Of a stretch of 17,320 nucleotides of DNA, positions 1 through 8,946 are shown one piece after another. The first letter of the stretch is position 1; each line of letters opens with the position of its first letter. Made by a program: the position numbers and the translations under genes. Location of the stretch: NCBI GenBank assembly GCA_030619405.1, contig JAUXBK010000026.1:1-17320 (forward strand), given 5' to 3'. Below the pieces are notes generated by a model. That model did not search any database and had not been told where the DNA came from. It worked only from the letters and a program-made list of their open reading frames with translations. The stretch is from Sedimenticola sp. (GTDB lineage: Bacteria; Pseudomonadota; Gammaproteobacteria; Chromatiales; Chromatiaceae).

Positions 1-176
1 GGCCAGATTTCCCGATTAAATTCGTTAAATATGTCCAATATTCGCCTCATTTAATCGAAAAATCTGACTCAAAATGGCTTCCCCTCGCTACGACCGCCAT
101 GGATGGCGGAAGTGCCGGTTTTGCAGGAGCAACAAACCGGTCGGCTTCTATTCTCGGACAGGCTCCTAGGTGCCAT
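1..176. other. Region downstream of apaG with three small hairpins, no gene seen
   Basis: No convincing reading frame lies here, and apaH, which follows apaG in E. coli, does not begin in this stretch. I see three inverted repeats: positions 5-21 with 49-65 (15 of 17 positions pair), CCGCCAT at 94-100 with its complement at 103-109, and CCGGTTT at 115-121 with its complement at 134-140. On the minus strand they follow the apaG stop codon and could end its transcript, but none has a clear T-run, so a terminator call would be weak. Confidence 0.4.
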
Positions 177-560
177 TCAATGCAGGGAGCGGGGGATGGC
201 AAGGGTGAACGGGGGGATAAGGGCATCGAAATGTTCTCCGTGCTCGGAGCGCATCTGGTAGCTGCCCCGCATGCTGCCGACCGGGGTTTCCAGGGCGGTG
301 CCGCTGGTGTAGCGGAAGTCTTCACCCGGCTTGAGGAAGGGTTTCTGCCCGACCACACCCTCGCCGACCACCTCCTGCTCTTTGCCGTTGGCGTCGGTGA
401 TGACCCAGTGCCTTCCCAGCAGCCGCGCTGCTTCATCGCTGTCGTTGCGGATGGTGATGGTGTAAGAGAAGACGTAGTGGTTCTTATCGGGTACCGACTG
501 AGACTCGATGTATGTGGTCTCGACATCGATATGGATCAGTTTGGTGTTCTCCAGAGACAT
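177..560 (-). CDS. apaG: ApaG domain protein
   Basis: This 127-residue protein has the usual length of ApaG, a small immunoglobulin-like beta-sandwich (DUF525) linked in enterobacteria to Co2+/Mg2+ resistance; its molecular role is unsettled. The start MSLENTKLIHIDVETTYIES, the core GRHWVITDANGK, the glycine-rich GEGVVGQKP and the ending GSMRGSYQMRSEHGEHFDA fit the family. The frame stays open 20 codons further upstream to 620, but family length and the poor N-terminal similarity of that extension favour the ATG at 558-560. In E. coli the order is lptD-surA-pdxA-rsmA-apaG-apaH. Here rsmA is missing, an opposite-strand gene pair separates apaG from pdxA, and apaG therefore needs its own promoter in 561-676. 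No strong ribosome binding site is visible. Confidence 0.93.
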   Translation of the reverse strand: MSLENTKLIHIDVETTYIESQSVPDKNHYVFSYTITIRNDSDEAARLLGRHWVITDANGKEQEVVGEGVVGQKPFLKPGEDFRYTSGTALETPVGSMRGSYQMRSEHGEHFDALIPPFTLAIPRSLH

Positions 561-676
561 GGGACAGGACAGATCGCTACAGAGTGCCGGCAAGGTAGCC
601 CCTGTCATCGATAAAATCAAGCCTGCGCTTTCAACCCTAGGTTCAAGTTACGAATTAAACGGCCGATAGGACCGGT

Positions 677-1150
677 ATGAGTGGGATTGCAGGTATTTTC
701 ATCCGTCGATGGGGTGTGCTTTTCCTGTCGTCGTTGCTCTCCCTGCCGGCGGTCGCTGCAGATCCGGCACAGCTGTTACTGATGGCGGTGAGTCAGGGCC
801 GGGAACGGATGACCCAGGATCTGCTGGCCCAGGGGGCTGATCCCAATGCCAGGAACAGGGCAGGGCGCCCGGCCCTGGTGCTGGCGGCGTTCCATGACAA
901 CCAGCGAACACTACGGGCGCTGCTGGCGGCTGGTGCCGATGCCAACGCGACGGATGCGGTTGGCAACACCGCCCTGATGGAGGCGGCTGCCTTCGGGCAC
1001 CTGAAGATCGTCACTGACCTGCTGTTATCGGGTGCCGATGCGAAATTGAAGAATCAGGCTGGATCGACGGCGCTTCAGCGTGCCCAACTGGGGGGGCGAA
1101 AGCCGGTCATAGAGCTGTTACAGGGGGTATCCAATGCAGAGAATGAATAA
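677..1150 (+). CDS. Secreted ankyrin-repeat protein
   Basis: The 157-residue protein starts with a basic and hydrophobic signal peptide (about residues 1-27, ending AVA before ADPAQ), so it should be exported to the periplasm. The rest is ankyrin repeats: a degenerate first one (about 29-60), then about 61-93, 94-126 and a shortened last one (127-150). They show the typical TAL...AA..GH...V..LL..GAD pattern, best seen in GNTALMEAAAFGHLKIVTDL. Ankyrin repeats bind proteins, but the partner cannot be told from sequence. An AGGA five bases before the ATG at 677 supports the start. It is divergent from apaG and convergent with pdxA, occupying the place where rsmA is normally found, which suggests an insertion or local rearrangement. 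Its stop overlaps the start of the miniprotein at 1134. Confidence 0.88.
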   Translation: MSGIAGIFIRRWGVLFLSSLLSLPAVAADPAQLLLMAVSQGRERMTQDLLAQGADPNARNRAGRPALVLAAFHDNQRTLRALLAAGADANATDAVGNTALMEAAAFGHLKIVTDLLLSGADAKLKNQAGSTALQRAQLGGRKPVIELLQGVSNAENE

Positions 1151-1247
1151 TCACAGCCACAGAAAACCGGACATCATGCTGGTGCTGGTCGCCCTGGTGG
1201 GGCTGTCGCTGGCCGCGACCCTGACGCTGCAGCTGCACCTGCTGTAG
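1134..1247 (+). CDS. Putative 37-residue single-pass membrane miniprotein
   Basis: A short frame begins at the ATG at 1134, 17 bases before the end of the ankyrin gene, so translation is probably coupled. A strong purine-rich ribosome binding site (AGGGGG) lies six bases upstream, better than that of most genes here. The product has a polar, basic start (MQRMNNHSHRKPD) followed by about 24 hydrophobic residues (IMLVLVALVGLSLAATLTLQ and on to the end), and it stops directly after the membrane segment. The charge pattern predicts a cytoplasmic N-terminus. It overlaps the last 74 bases of pdxA on the opposite strand, so the hydrophobic reading could be partly a by-product of pdxA's alanine/proline-rich tail. 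The binding site and coupling argue that it is real. No family is recognised. Confidence 0.55.
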   Translation: MQRMNNHSHRKPDIMLVLVALVGLSLAATLTLQLHLL

Positions 1248-2229
1248 GAAAGACCAGCTCCTCCGCCGCCTCGATGGCCGCCAGCAGGCTGCCGAGGCCG
1301 GCGTGGCCGGTGCCCGCCAGGTCGAGGGCGGTACCGTGGTCCACCGAGGTGCGGATGATGGGCAGGCCGAGGGTGATGTTCACCGCCTGGCCGAATCCAA
1401 GGTGTTTCAACACCGGCAGGCCCTGGTCGTGATACATGGCCAGCACGGCGTCGGCCTGTTCCAGATAGCGCGGGGTAAACAGGGTATCCGCCGGCAGTGG
1501 TCCCTGCAGCCTTATCCCCTCACTGCAAAGCTGCCCCAGCACCGGGGAGATAGTGTCGATCTCTTCGCGGCCCAGGTGCCCCCCTTCTCCGGCGTGGGGA
1601 TTGAGACCGCAGACCAGAATCCTTGGCTCGGCTATCCCAAAGCGGTTGACCAGATCCCGGTGCAGGATGCGGATGACACGCCCCAGGGATGCCCGGGTGA
1701 TGGCGGCACTGACCTGGGACAACGGCAGGTGCGTGGTGGCCAGGGCGACCCGCAGTCCGGGGCAGGCGAGCATCATGACCGGTGTGCCACCGGTCAGCCC
1801 GGCCAGGAACTCGGTGTGACCGGTAAAGGGCAGGCCTGCGTCATTGATGATGCCCTTGTGCACCGGCCCGGTGACCAGGGCCGAGAACTCCCCTGACAGA
1901 CATCCCTCGGTGGCGCACCGCAGGGTTTCCAGCACGTATTCGGCATTGTCCGGATCCAGTTTGCCGGCTGTGGCAGGGTGGCTCAGCGGCACCGGCAGCA
2001 CCGTGAGCCGGCCGGGCCCGGTGGCGGTCGGACGGGATGGGTCGTGGCTCTCCAGTTCCAGCGGCAGGCCGAGCCGTTGCGCCCTGGTAACGATCAGGGA
2101 TGGATCGCAGATGGCGACCAGTTCACGCTTGCGCCGGGACTGGGCCAGCTGAACACAGAGGTCCGGGCCGATGCCGGCCGGCTCCCCGGGGGTCAGTGCA
2201 ATGGGCTTTCGTTCGTCGCAATCTTTCAC
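1174..2229 (-). CDS. pdxA: 4-hydroxythreonine-4-phosphate dehydrogenase PdxA
   Basis: PdxA oxidises 4-phosphohydroxy-L-threonine with NAD(P)+ in the DXP-dependent pathway to pyridoxal 5'-phosphate, in the cytoplasm. Family hallmarks are clear: TPGEPAGIGPDL near the N-terminus, TGPVHKGIINDAGLPFTGHT, ILVCGLNPHAGEGGHLG, PLPADTLF and MYHDQGLPVLKHLGFG. These include the three metal-binding histidines expected of the dimeric enzyme. The start is a GTG at 2227-2229, just before the conserved motif, with no clear Shine-Dalgarno site. At 351 residues it exceeds the E. coli protein (329) because of a C-terminal tail of about 27 residues rich in Ala, Pro and Gly. That tail is antisense to the miniprotein at 1134-1247. 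pdxA lies downstream of surA as in other gammaproteobacteria, but separated by a 160-base repeat-filled gap. Confidence 0.96.
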   Translation of the reverse strand: MKDCDERKPIALTPGEPAGIGPDLCVQLAQSRRKRELVAICDPSLIVTRAQRLGLPLELESHDPSRPTATGPGRLTVLPVPLSHPATAGKLDPDNAEYVLETLRCATEGCLSGEFSALVTGPVHKGIINDAGLPFTGHTEFLAGLTGGTPVMMLACPGLRVALATTHLPLSQVSAAITRASLGRVIRILHRDLVNRFGIAEPRILVCGLNPHAGEGGHLGREEIDTISPVLGQLCSEGIRLQGPLPADTLFTPRYLEQADAVLAMYHDQGLPVLKHLGFGQAVNITLGLPIIRTSVDHGTALDLAGTGHAGLGSLLAAIEAAEELVFPTAGAAAASGSRPATAPPGRPAPA

Positions 2230-2246
2230 GGGACCAATAGATAGTC

Positions 2247-2359
2247 AGCCGCGGATAGACGCGGATCAAACAACAGCAATTCTAAATGTGGAAAAAAAAT
2301 TACCACGAAGTGCACGAAGAAACATTTAACCTGTGTTTCATCCGCGTTAATCCGCGGCC
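2247..2359. repeat. Family A inverted repeat between surA and pdxA
   Basis: The left arm (about 2247-2268) contains GCCGCGGATAGACGCGGATC and the right arm (about 2338-2359) ATCCGCGTTAATCCGCGGCC; they pair with few mismatches. Related arm pairs occur at 3760-3950 and 7011-7118, with a single arm at 8463-8493. The right arm is followed by a T-run and a GTRCGTGAA-like flank seen in the other copies. A family B half-element sits inside. The whole could fold into a large hairpin in the surA-pdxA transcript. Confidence 0.85.
2274..2329. repeat. Family B half-element nested inside a family A repeat
   Basis: AGCAATTCTAAATGTGG at about 2274-2290 matches the outer arm of the complete family B elements at 15380-15521 and 17124-17240. 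ACCACGAAGTGCACGAAGAA at about 2302-2321 is the reverse complement of their inner right arm. The opposite inner arm is missing, so this looks like a deletion derivative lying inside the family A hairpin. Confidence 0.65.
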
Positions 2360-2389
2360 ATTTTTTTGTACGTGAATGCATACGGTTCA

Positions 2390-3709
2390 TCAGCTGCTGT
2401 CACTGTCGCGGATCTCCACATAGGCCTCGTCCCGCAGTCGTCGCCGGTAGAGGAAGCTCTCTTCGGTGAACTTGCGGTTGGTGATAGCCTGCTTTGCTTC
2501 CGCCCGTTGTACTGTCTCGGTGCTGTCGTAGTCGCGGCGGTCGAGGAGCTGTATGATGTGCCAGCCGAAATCAGTGCGAAAAGGCTCGCTTATGCCTCCG
2601 TTCGGCAGTTTGTCCATCTCCTCCTCGAAACGTGGCACCGTATCATTCGGCGCGAGCCAGCCCAGGTCGCCGCCGTTGATGGCGGATGATTTGTCATCCG
2701 AGTTGGAGCGCGCCAGTGCCTCAAAATCATCACCGCCCAGAATCCTTTGTCGCAGCTGCTGCAGGCGCGTTCTGGCATCGTCTTCCGAGGTGACTTCATT
2801 GGTCTTGATCAGGATGTGCCGCACATGGGTCTGGTTGATGATGTGCTGTTCGCCCCCTTTGTAATCCTCGAGTTTGATGATGTGGTAACCACTGGGCGAA
2901 CGCACCGGGTCGGCGATTTCCCCCTTTTCCAGATCCGCTACCGCATCCACCAGCAGGGTCGGCAGCTGATTGGCGGGGCGCCATCCCAGGTCACCTCCTT
3001 CCAGCGCCAGCTGGTCATCTGATTCGTTGATGGCGGCGGTGCGGAAGTCGAGGCCACCCCGGAGGCGCTCCACCAGCTGTGTCGCCTTGTCGTGGGCGGC
3101 GCTCCCCTGTTTCGTCGAGGCAACTTCGGGGGTTGCGATGAGGATGTGCAGCAGGTGATACTCGGAACGGCTTCCGCTGCTGGCTGCCTGTTTAGACAGG
3201 AATGTCTGTATCTCCTTGTCGCTGACCTGGATGCGACGCCGCACCTCTTGATCCATAAGGCGCTGGATGGTGATCTCGTCGCGCAGCTTGTCCCGGTAGT
3301 CGCGAAAGCTAATGCCACTCTCCTCCAGCGCCTGACGGAACTCGGTCAGGGGCATTCCATTGCGACGGGCGATGTTGCTGATGGTCTGGGCCAGCAGCTC
3401 CTCACTGGCCGAGATGCCAAGCTGGCTGGCGCGGACGAGCTGGAGTTTTTGCATGATCAGTTTCTCCAGCACCTGTTTCTGCAGTACCTCTCTCGATGGC
3501 AGCTGGCCTCCGCCCTCGCGTATCTGAGCGGCGATCGAACGGATCATATCGTCCACCTCACTCTGGACGATCACATCCTCGTCCACCACGGCCACAATGT
3601 GGTCGAGCGGTTCGATCTGGGCCGCGTGCAGGGGTGTGATGAGGGCGCTGAGCAGTGTCAGCAGGCATGCCAGCAGGCGTGCGCCGGTGTGGGAACGTCT
3701 GTATATCAT
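2390..3709 (-). CDS. surA: Periplasmic chaperone / peptidyl-prolyl isomerase SurA
   Basis: SurA escorts unfolded outer-membrane proteins, including LptD, across the periplasm to the BAM complex. Starting at the ATG at 3707-3709 gives 439 residues and a clean signal peptide (MIYRRSHTGARLLACLLTLL then a cut after LHA). The frame is open to 3751, but the extra 14 residues would bury that signal. After the N-terminal chaperone domain (LDHIVAVVDEDVIVQSEVDD) come two parvulin domains: one from about HLLHILIATPE to GYHIIKLEDYKGG, and one from THVRHILIKTNE to FGWHIIQLLDRRDY. Each contains the GGDLGW motif. A short C-terminal helix follows. Length is close to E. coli SurA (428). It follows lptD in the usual order, but 274 bases of repeat-bearing DNA separate them. 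Confidence 0.96.
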   Translation of the reverse strand: MIYRRSHTGARLLACLLTLLSALITPLHAAQIEPLDHIVAVVDEDVIVQSEVDDMIRSIAAQIREGGGQLPSREVLQKQVLEKLIMQKLQLVRASQLGISASEELLAQTISNIARRNGMPLTEFRQALEESGISFRDYRDKLRDEITIQRLMDQEVRRRIQVSDKEIQTFLSKQAASSGSRSEYHLLHILIATPEVASTKQGSAAHDKATQLVERLRGGLDFRTAAINESDDQLALEGGDLGWRPANQLPTLLVDAVADLEKGEIADPVRSPSGYHIIKLEDYKGGEQHIINQTHVRHILIKTNEVTSEDDARTRLQQLRQRILGGDDFEALARSNSDDKSSAINGGDLGWLAPNDTVPRFEEEMDKLPNGGISEPFRTDFGWHIIQLLDRRDYDSTETVQRAEAKQAITNRKFTEESFLYRRRLRDEAYVEIRDSDSS

Positions 3710-3759
3710 ATATGTCGCAGAAATCTCCGAGTCCGAGCCGTAACTGATCATGGGTATTT

Positions 3760-3950
3760 AGCCGCGGATTGACGCGGATAAAAGACGGATTGATCTGGTC
3801 ATACAAGTCGCTTGAGCTATCCTGATTTGGGCGCCAATATTGATTAGCAGCCCGATGACCGTCTCAGCAGCCTTCAACTCATTGAGCAATTGTGCCTCGT
3901 CTTTGGGTCTATAAGCTATATCCGTGTCTGATCCGCGTTAATCCGCGGCT
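3760..3950. repeat. Family A inverted repeat between lptD and surA
   Basis: Left arm about 3760-3790 (AGCCGCGGATTGACGCGGAT, then an ACGGAT) pairs with right arm about 3920-3950 (ATCCGTG, then ATCCGCGTTAATCCGCGGCT). About 130 bases of unrelated DNA lie between. Each arm holds three imperfect copies of a roughly 10-base GCGGATTRA unit. The right arm is followed by TTTTGTTCGTGAACG, the flank shared with other copies. It sits where lptD and surA normally nearly abut, and fills most of that gap. Confidence 0.85.
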
Positions 3951-3983
3951 ACTGTTTTGTTCGTGAACGCCTACTCCGAGCCT

Positions 3984-6875
<2,892 letters not shown>

Positions 6876-7259
6876 TGGGTCCTGGCGAGCTCTCAACGAG
6901 TCATGAATTTGAACATAACAGCTATTCGTAATCGCCTTTCGGACTTCACCACGAAGAGCACCTGGGACACGAAGAAAAACAGTAGCCGGACACGGGATCC
7001 ATAGGCATTTAGCCGCAGATTAACGCGGATAAAACGCGGATTGAATTGATAACACAAGCCTCTTGTGTGTATCAAAGCCATAACAATATCCGTGTTTGAT
7101 CCGCGTCAATCCGCGGCCAATTTTTTAGTTCGTGACCTTCGTCTCCTTCATGGTTGAATCCTGCAGCCGGGATCGGTGTTTACCGATAGGGTTGGCAGGT
7201 GCCGCATAAAATCGCATAGAATCGCTCCTTCTTCAATGATCTGTGACGGGTGAACGGGA
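6876..7259. promoter_or_regulatory. Divergent lptD-amgK intergenic region, repeat-bearing
   Basis: This 384-base gap must carry the promoters of both lptD and amgK. I cannot assign either with confidence. It contains a degenerate family B arm (about 6945-6975, CACCACGAAGAGCACC then GACACGAAG) and a full family A pair. The stretch 7120-7259 next to amgK holds no recognisable repeat or gene. Confidence 0.45.
7011..7118. repeat. Family A inverted repeat between lptD and amgK
   Basis: Left arm about 7011-7042 (AGCCGCAGATTAACGCGGAT then AAAACGCGGATT) pairs with right arm about 7087-7118 (ATCCGTGTTTGATCCGCG then TCAATCCGCGGCC). A compact perfect hairpin sits near the centre: ACACAAG at 7052-7058 with CTTGTGT at 7062-7068. 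TTTTTTAGTTCGTGA follows the right arm, as in the other copies. Confidence 0.85.
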
Positions 7260-8249
7260 ATGGCGGAGCGTCTGGGTGCGTTGCGGGGCTGGTTGCGCGA
7301 TGAGGTGGGGCTGGAAGGCTTCGAGCTGGAGCCGGCCTCCGGTGACGCCAGTTTCCGGCGCTACTTCCGGGTCACCCTGCCGGATGGCACCACGGCCATG
7401 GCCATGGATGCGCCGCCGGAACAGGAGGTCAGCGCCTCCTTCGTGGCGTTGGACCGGCAACTGGCCCGGCTCGGGCTGCATGTGCCGGCGCTGCGGGCAG
7501 AGCAACTGGAGCAGGGGTTTCTGCTGCTGGAGGACCTGGGCAGCCGCCACTATCTGGATGCCTTGAACGACCAGTCGGCGGACCGGCTTTACGGCGATGC
7601 CCTGGGGGCGCTGGTGACGGTGCAGGCCCTGGGCCCCCGGGATGGACTGCCCCCCTATGACCGGGCCCTGCTGCTGCAGGAGATGGCGCTGTTCCGGGCG
7701 TGGTTGGTCGGCCGCCACCTGGGGCTGGAACTTACCACCGAAGAGCACCGGATGCTGGATGAGGTGTTCGAGTTGCTGGTGGGGAATGCTCTGGAGCAGC
7801 CCCGGGTCTGTGTGCTGCGGGATTTTCACTCCCGCAACTTGATGGTCACCGCCACTCACAACCCGGGGATACTGGATTTTCAGGATGCGGTGATCGGCCC
7901 GGTCACCTACGATCTGGTCTCCCTGTTGAAGGATTGTTACATCCGCTGGCCCCGGGAACGGGTGGAGGCCTGGGTCGCCGGCTATTTCCAGCTGGCGCTG
8001 CAGAGCGGGGTGTTGCCGGAGCAGCACGAGCGACAGTTTCTGCGCTGGTTCGACCTGATGGGGGTGCAGCGCCACTTGAAGGCGGCGGGGATATTCGCCC
8101 GGCTGAAGGTGCGGGACGGGAAGGGGGGGTATCTGGGGGATATTCCGCGGACGTTGGGGTATGTGGTGGAGATGGGCCGGCTCTATCCGGAGCTGGCGGC
8201 GTTGGGGGCGTTGTGTGAGAAGATCGTTGATGACTGTTCAGGGCAGTAG
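7260..8249 (+). CDS. amgK: Aminoglycoside-phosphotransferase-like sugar kinase, probable AmgK
   Basis: The 329-residue protein has the APH/choline-kinase fold: a nucleotide-binding start (ASGDASFRRYFRVTLPDG, about residues 26-43), the catalytic loop LRDFHSRNLM (about 186-195, Asp, His and Asn in place) and the metal-binding LDFQDAVIGPVTYDL (from about 205). In Pseudomonas the gene divergent from lptD is amgK, the anomeric N-acetylmuramate/N-acetylglucosamine kinase of the cell-wall recycling shortcut that bypasses fosfomycin-sensitive MurA. The same position and orientation here support that name; substrate is inferred, not shown. The usual next gene, murU (the MurNAc-1-phosphate uridylyltransferase), does not follow. 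The stop codon at 8247-8249 lies inside a REPIN-like repeat. The ATG at 7260 has only a weak GGGA before it. Confidence 0.85.
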   Translation: MAERLGALRGWLRDEVGLEGFELEPASGDASFRRYFRVTLPDGTTAMAMDAPPEQEVSASFVALDRQLARLGLHVPALRAEQLEQGFLLLEDLGSRHYLDALNDQSADRLYGDALGALVTVQALGPRDGLPPYDRALLLQEMALFRAWLVGRHLGLELTTEEHRMLDEVFELLVGNALEQPRVCVLRDFHSRNLMVTATHNPGILDFQDAVIGPVTYDLVSLLKDCYIRWPRERVEAWVAGYFQLALQSGVLPEQHERQFLRWFDLMGVQRHLKAAGIFARLKVRDGKGGYLGDIPRTLGYVVEMGRLYPELAALGALCEKIVDDCSGQ

Positions 8250-8323
8250 GGCGCAATAGCGCAACGTATTGCGCCGATCGCGGGCTCATCCGGTGCAATA
8301 CGCCTGCGGCTATTGCACCCTAC
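8246..8323. repeat. REPIN/BIME-like paired palindrome 1, overlapping the amgK stop
   Basis: GTAGGGCGCAATAGC at 8246-8260 is repeated inverted at 8309-8323 (GCTATTGCACCCTAC). Each half is itself a hairpin: GGCGCAATA 8250-8258 with TATTGCGCC 8267-8275, and GGTGCAATA 8292-8300 with TATTGCACC 8311-8319. A GTAG head next to a palindrome, in two inverted copies, is the hallmark of REP elements mobilised by RAYT (HUH tyrosine) transposases. The element supplies the amgK stop codon and can act as its 3' hairpin. Confidence 0.8.
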
Positions 8324-8395
8324 GGGCTGGCGGGATTAGGTGCGGTAGTGAGCGGCAAGGTGGTGGAAAGGGGGGAGGATTGAGAGGAAAAAGCG

Positions 8396-8432
8396 GACAG
8401 GATTAACAGGATTTTCAGGATTGACGGGATTA
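8396..8432. repeat. Family C repeat, single arm
   Basis: GACAGGATTAACAGGATTTT followed by CAGGATTGACGGGATT: four imperfect copies of a roughly nine-base ACAGGATTA unit. The same core occurs as inverted pairs at 10914-11035 and 12062-12192 and at the window's right edge. No facing arm is seen here. Confidence 0.8.
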
Positions 8433-8447
8433 ATTTGTTGTATGTGT

Positions 8448-8493
8448 TCACGAACAAAAAATGGCCGCGGATTGACACGGATCAGACACGGAT
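8448..8493. repeat. Family A repeat, single arm with flank
   Basis: TTCACGAACAAAAAATGGCC (from 8448) is the inverse of the flank TTTTTTGTTCGTGAA that follows the right arms of the family A pairs. It leads into GCGGATTGACACGGATCAGA and CACGGAT, ending at 8493. The partner arm is absent, so this is probably a decayed or half copy. Confidence 0.75.
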
Positions 8494-8560
8494 GTTGTTG
8501 TAGCTTAGATACACGAAGGCATTACGGAAAGTGATCGTTGAATCGGATGTTGTAAAAGTT

Positions 8561-8645
8561 GTAGGCTGGATAAGCGAAGCGCATCCGGCATTGACGCTCA
8601 TCGATCCAGCTGTTTCGCCGGATGCGCTTCGCTTATCCGGCCTAC
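8561..8645. repeat. REPIN/BIME-like paired palindrome 2
   Basis: Arms of 29 bases, 8561-8589 (starting GTAGGCTGGATAAGCGAAGC) and 8617-8645 (ending GCTTCGCTTATCCGGCCTAC), pair with one mismatch. Each arm is an internal hairpin headed by GTAG. From memory the sequence is close to the E. coli Y-REP (GCCGGATGCG ... TTATCCGGCCTAC), so it belongs to a widespread REP type. It lies in the gap between amgK and the RR-protein gene. Confidence 0.85.
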
Positions 8646-8884
8646 CCGGTTTAGTTTGTTGGTTTTTTACATAATTTTAGAATTGCTGCGCCGCACCATG
8701 GGAGCTGTAGCAAACGGGGATTGTCTGTTAAAGTTAAGCACTGGGGAGCCGATCTCCTGGGGAGGGGTGGAGGGTTCCGGGGCCGTCGGCTTACTGTCAA
8801 TGTTTTTTACACATCCGGTTGTTTTTTCAGGGATTGAGAATCGGGTGCAGGTCAATGGATTGATCGGGATCGATTTTTTATAAC
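8646..8884 (+). promoter_or_regulatory. Upstream region of the RR-protein gene; possible activator sites
   Basis: No credible gene lies in these 239 bases; a TTG-started frame at 8656-8883 has no binding site or family. Since a sigma-54 promoter follows at 8885, an enhancer-binding protein should bind somewhere here. The most site-like sequence is TGTCAATGTTTTTTACACA at 8795-8813 (TGT...ACA ends), about 100 bases upstream of the expected transcript start, a normal distance. TTTTAGAATTGCTG at about 8675-8688 is a remnant of a family B outer arm. Both readings are tentative. Confidence 0.35.
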
Positions 8885-8900
8885 TGGAACAAAAATTGCT
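8885..8900 (+). promoter_or_regulatory. Sigma-54 (RpoN) -24/-12 promoter
   Basis: CTGGAACAAAAATTGCT at 8884-8900 matches the consensus YTGGCACGRNNNTTGCW at 12 of 14 defined positions, with the GG and GC dinucleotides at exactly the required spacing. Transcription would start near 8910, leaving about 36 untranslated bases that hold the GAGGG ribosome binding site at about 8937-8941 ahead of the ATG at 8947. The match, spacing and position directly before a gene make chance unlikely. It implies control by an ATP-dependent enhancer-binding protein encoded elsewhere. Confidence 0.72.
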
Positions 8901-8946
8901 TATTATTTCCTAATGCAGAGATACTACAAAATTTTAGAGGGCCACC

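Noticed and set aside
3710..3751. Upstream start for surA at 3751
   Set aside because: It would add 14 polar residues before a clean signal peptide, and no binding site precedes it.
7233..8075. A 280-codon open frame antisense to amgK
   Set aside because: Gln/Pro/His-rich shadow of a gene with clear kinase motifs.
8656..8883. A 75-codon TTG-started frame before the sigma-54 promoter
   Set aside because: Rare start codon, no binding site, no family features, and it begins in a decayed family B arm. Better explained as regulatory DNA.
8896..8924. A sigma-70 promoter TTGCTT...GATACT before the RR-protein gene
   Set aside because: Only three of six and four of six positions match, while the sigma-54 match at the same place is far better.
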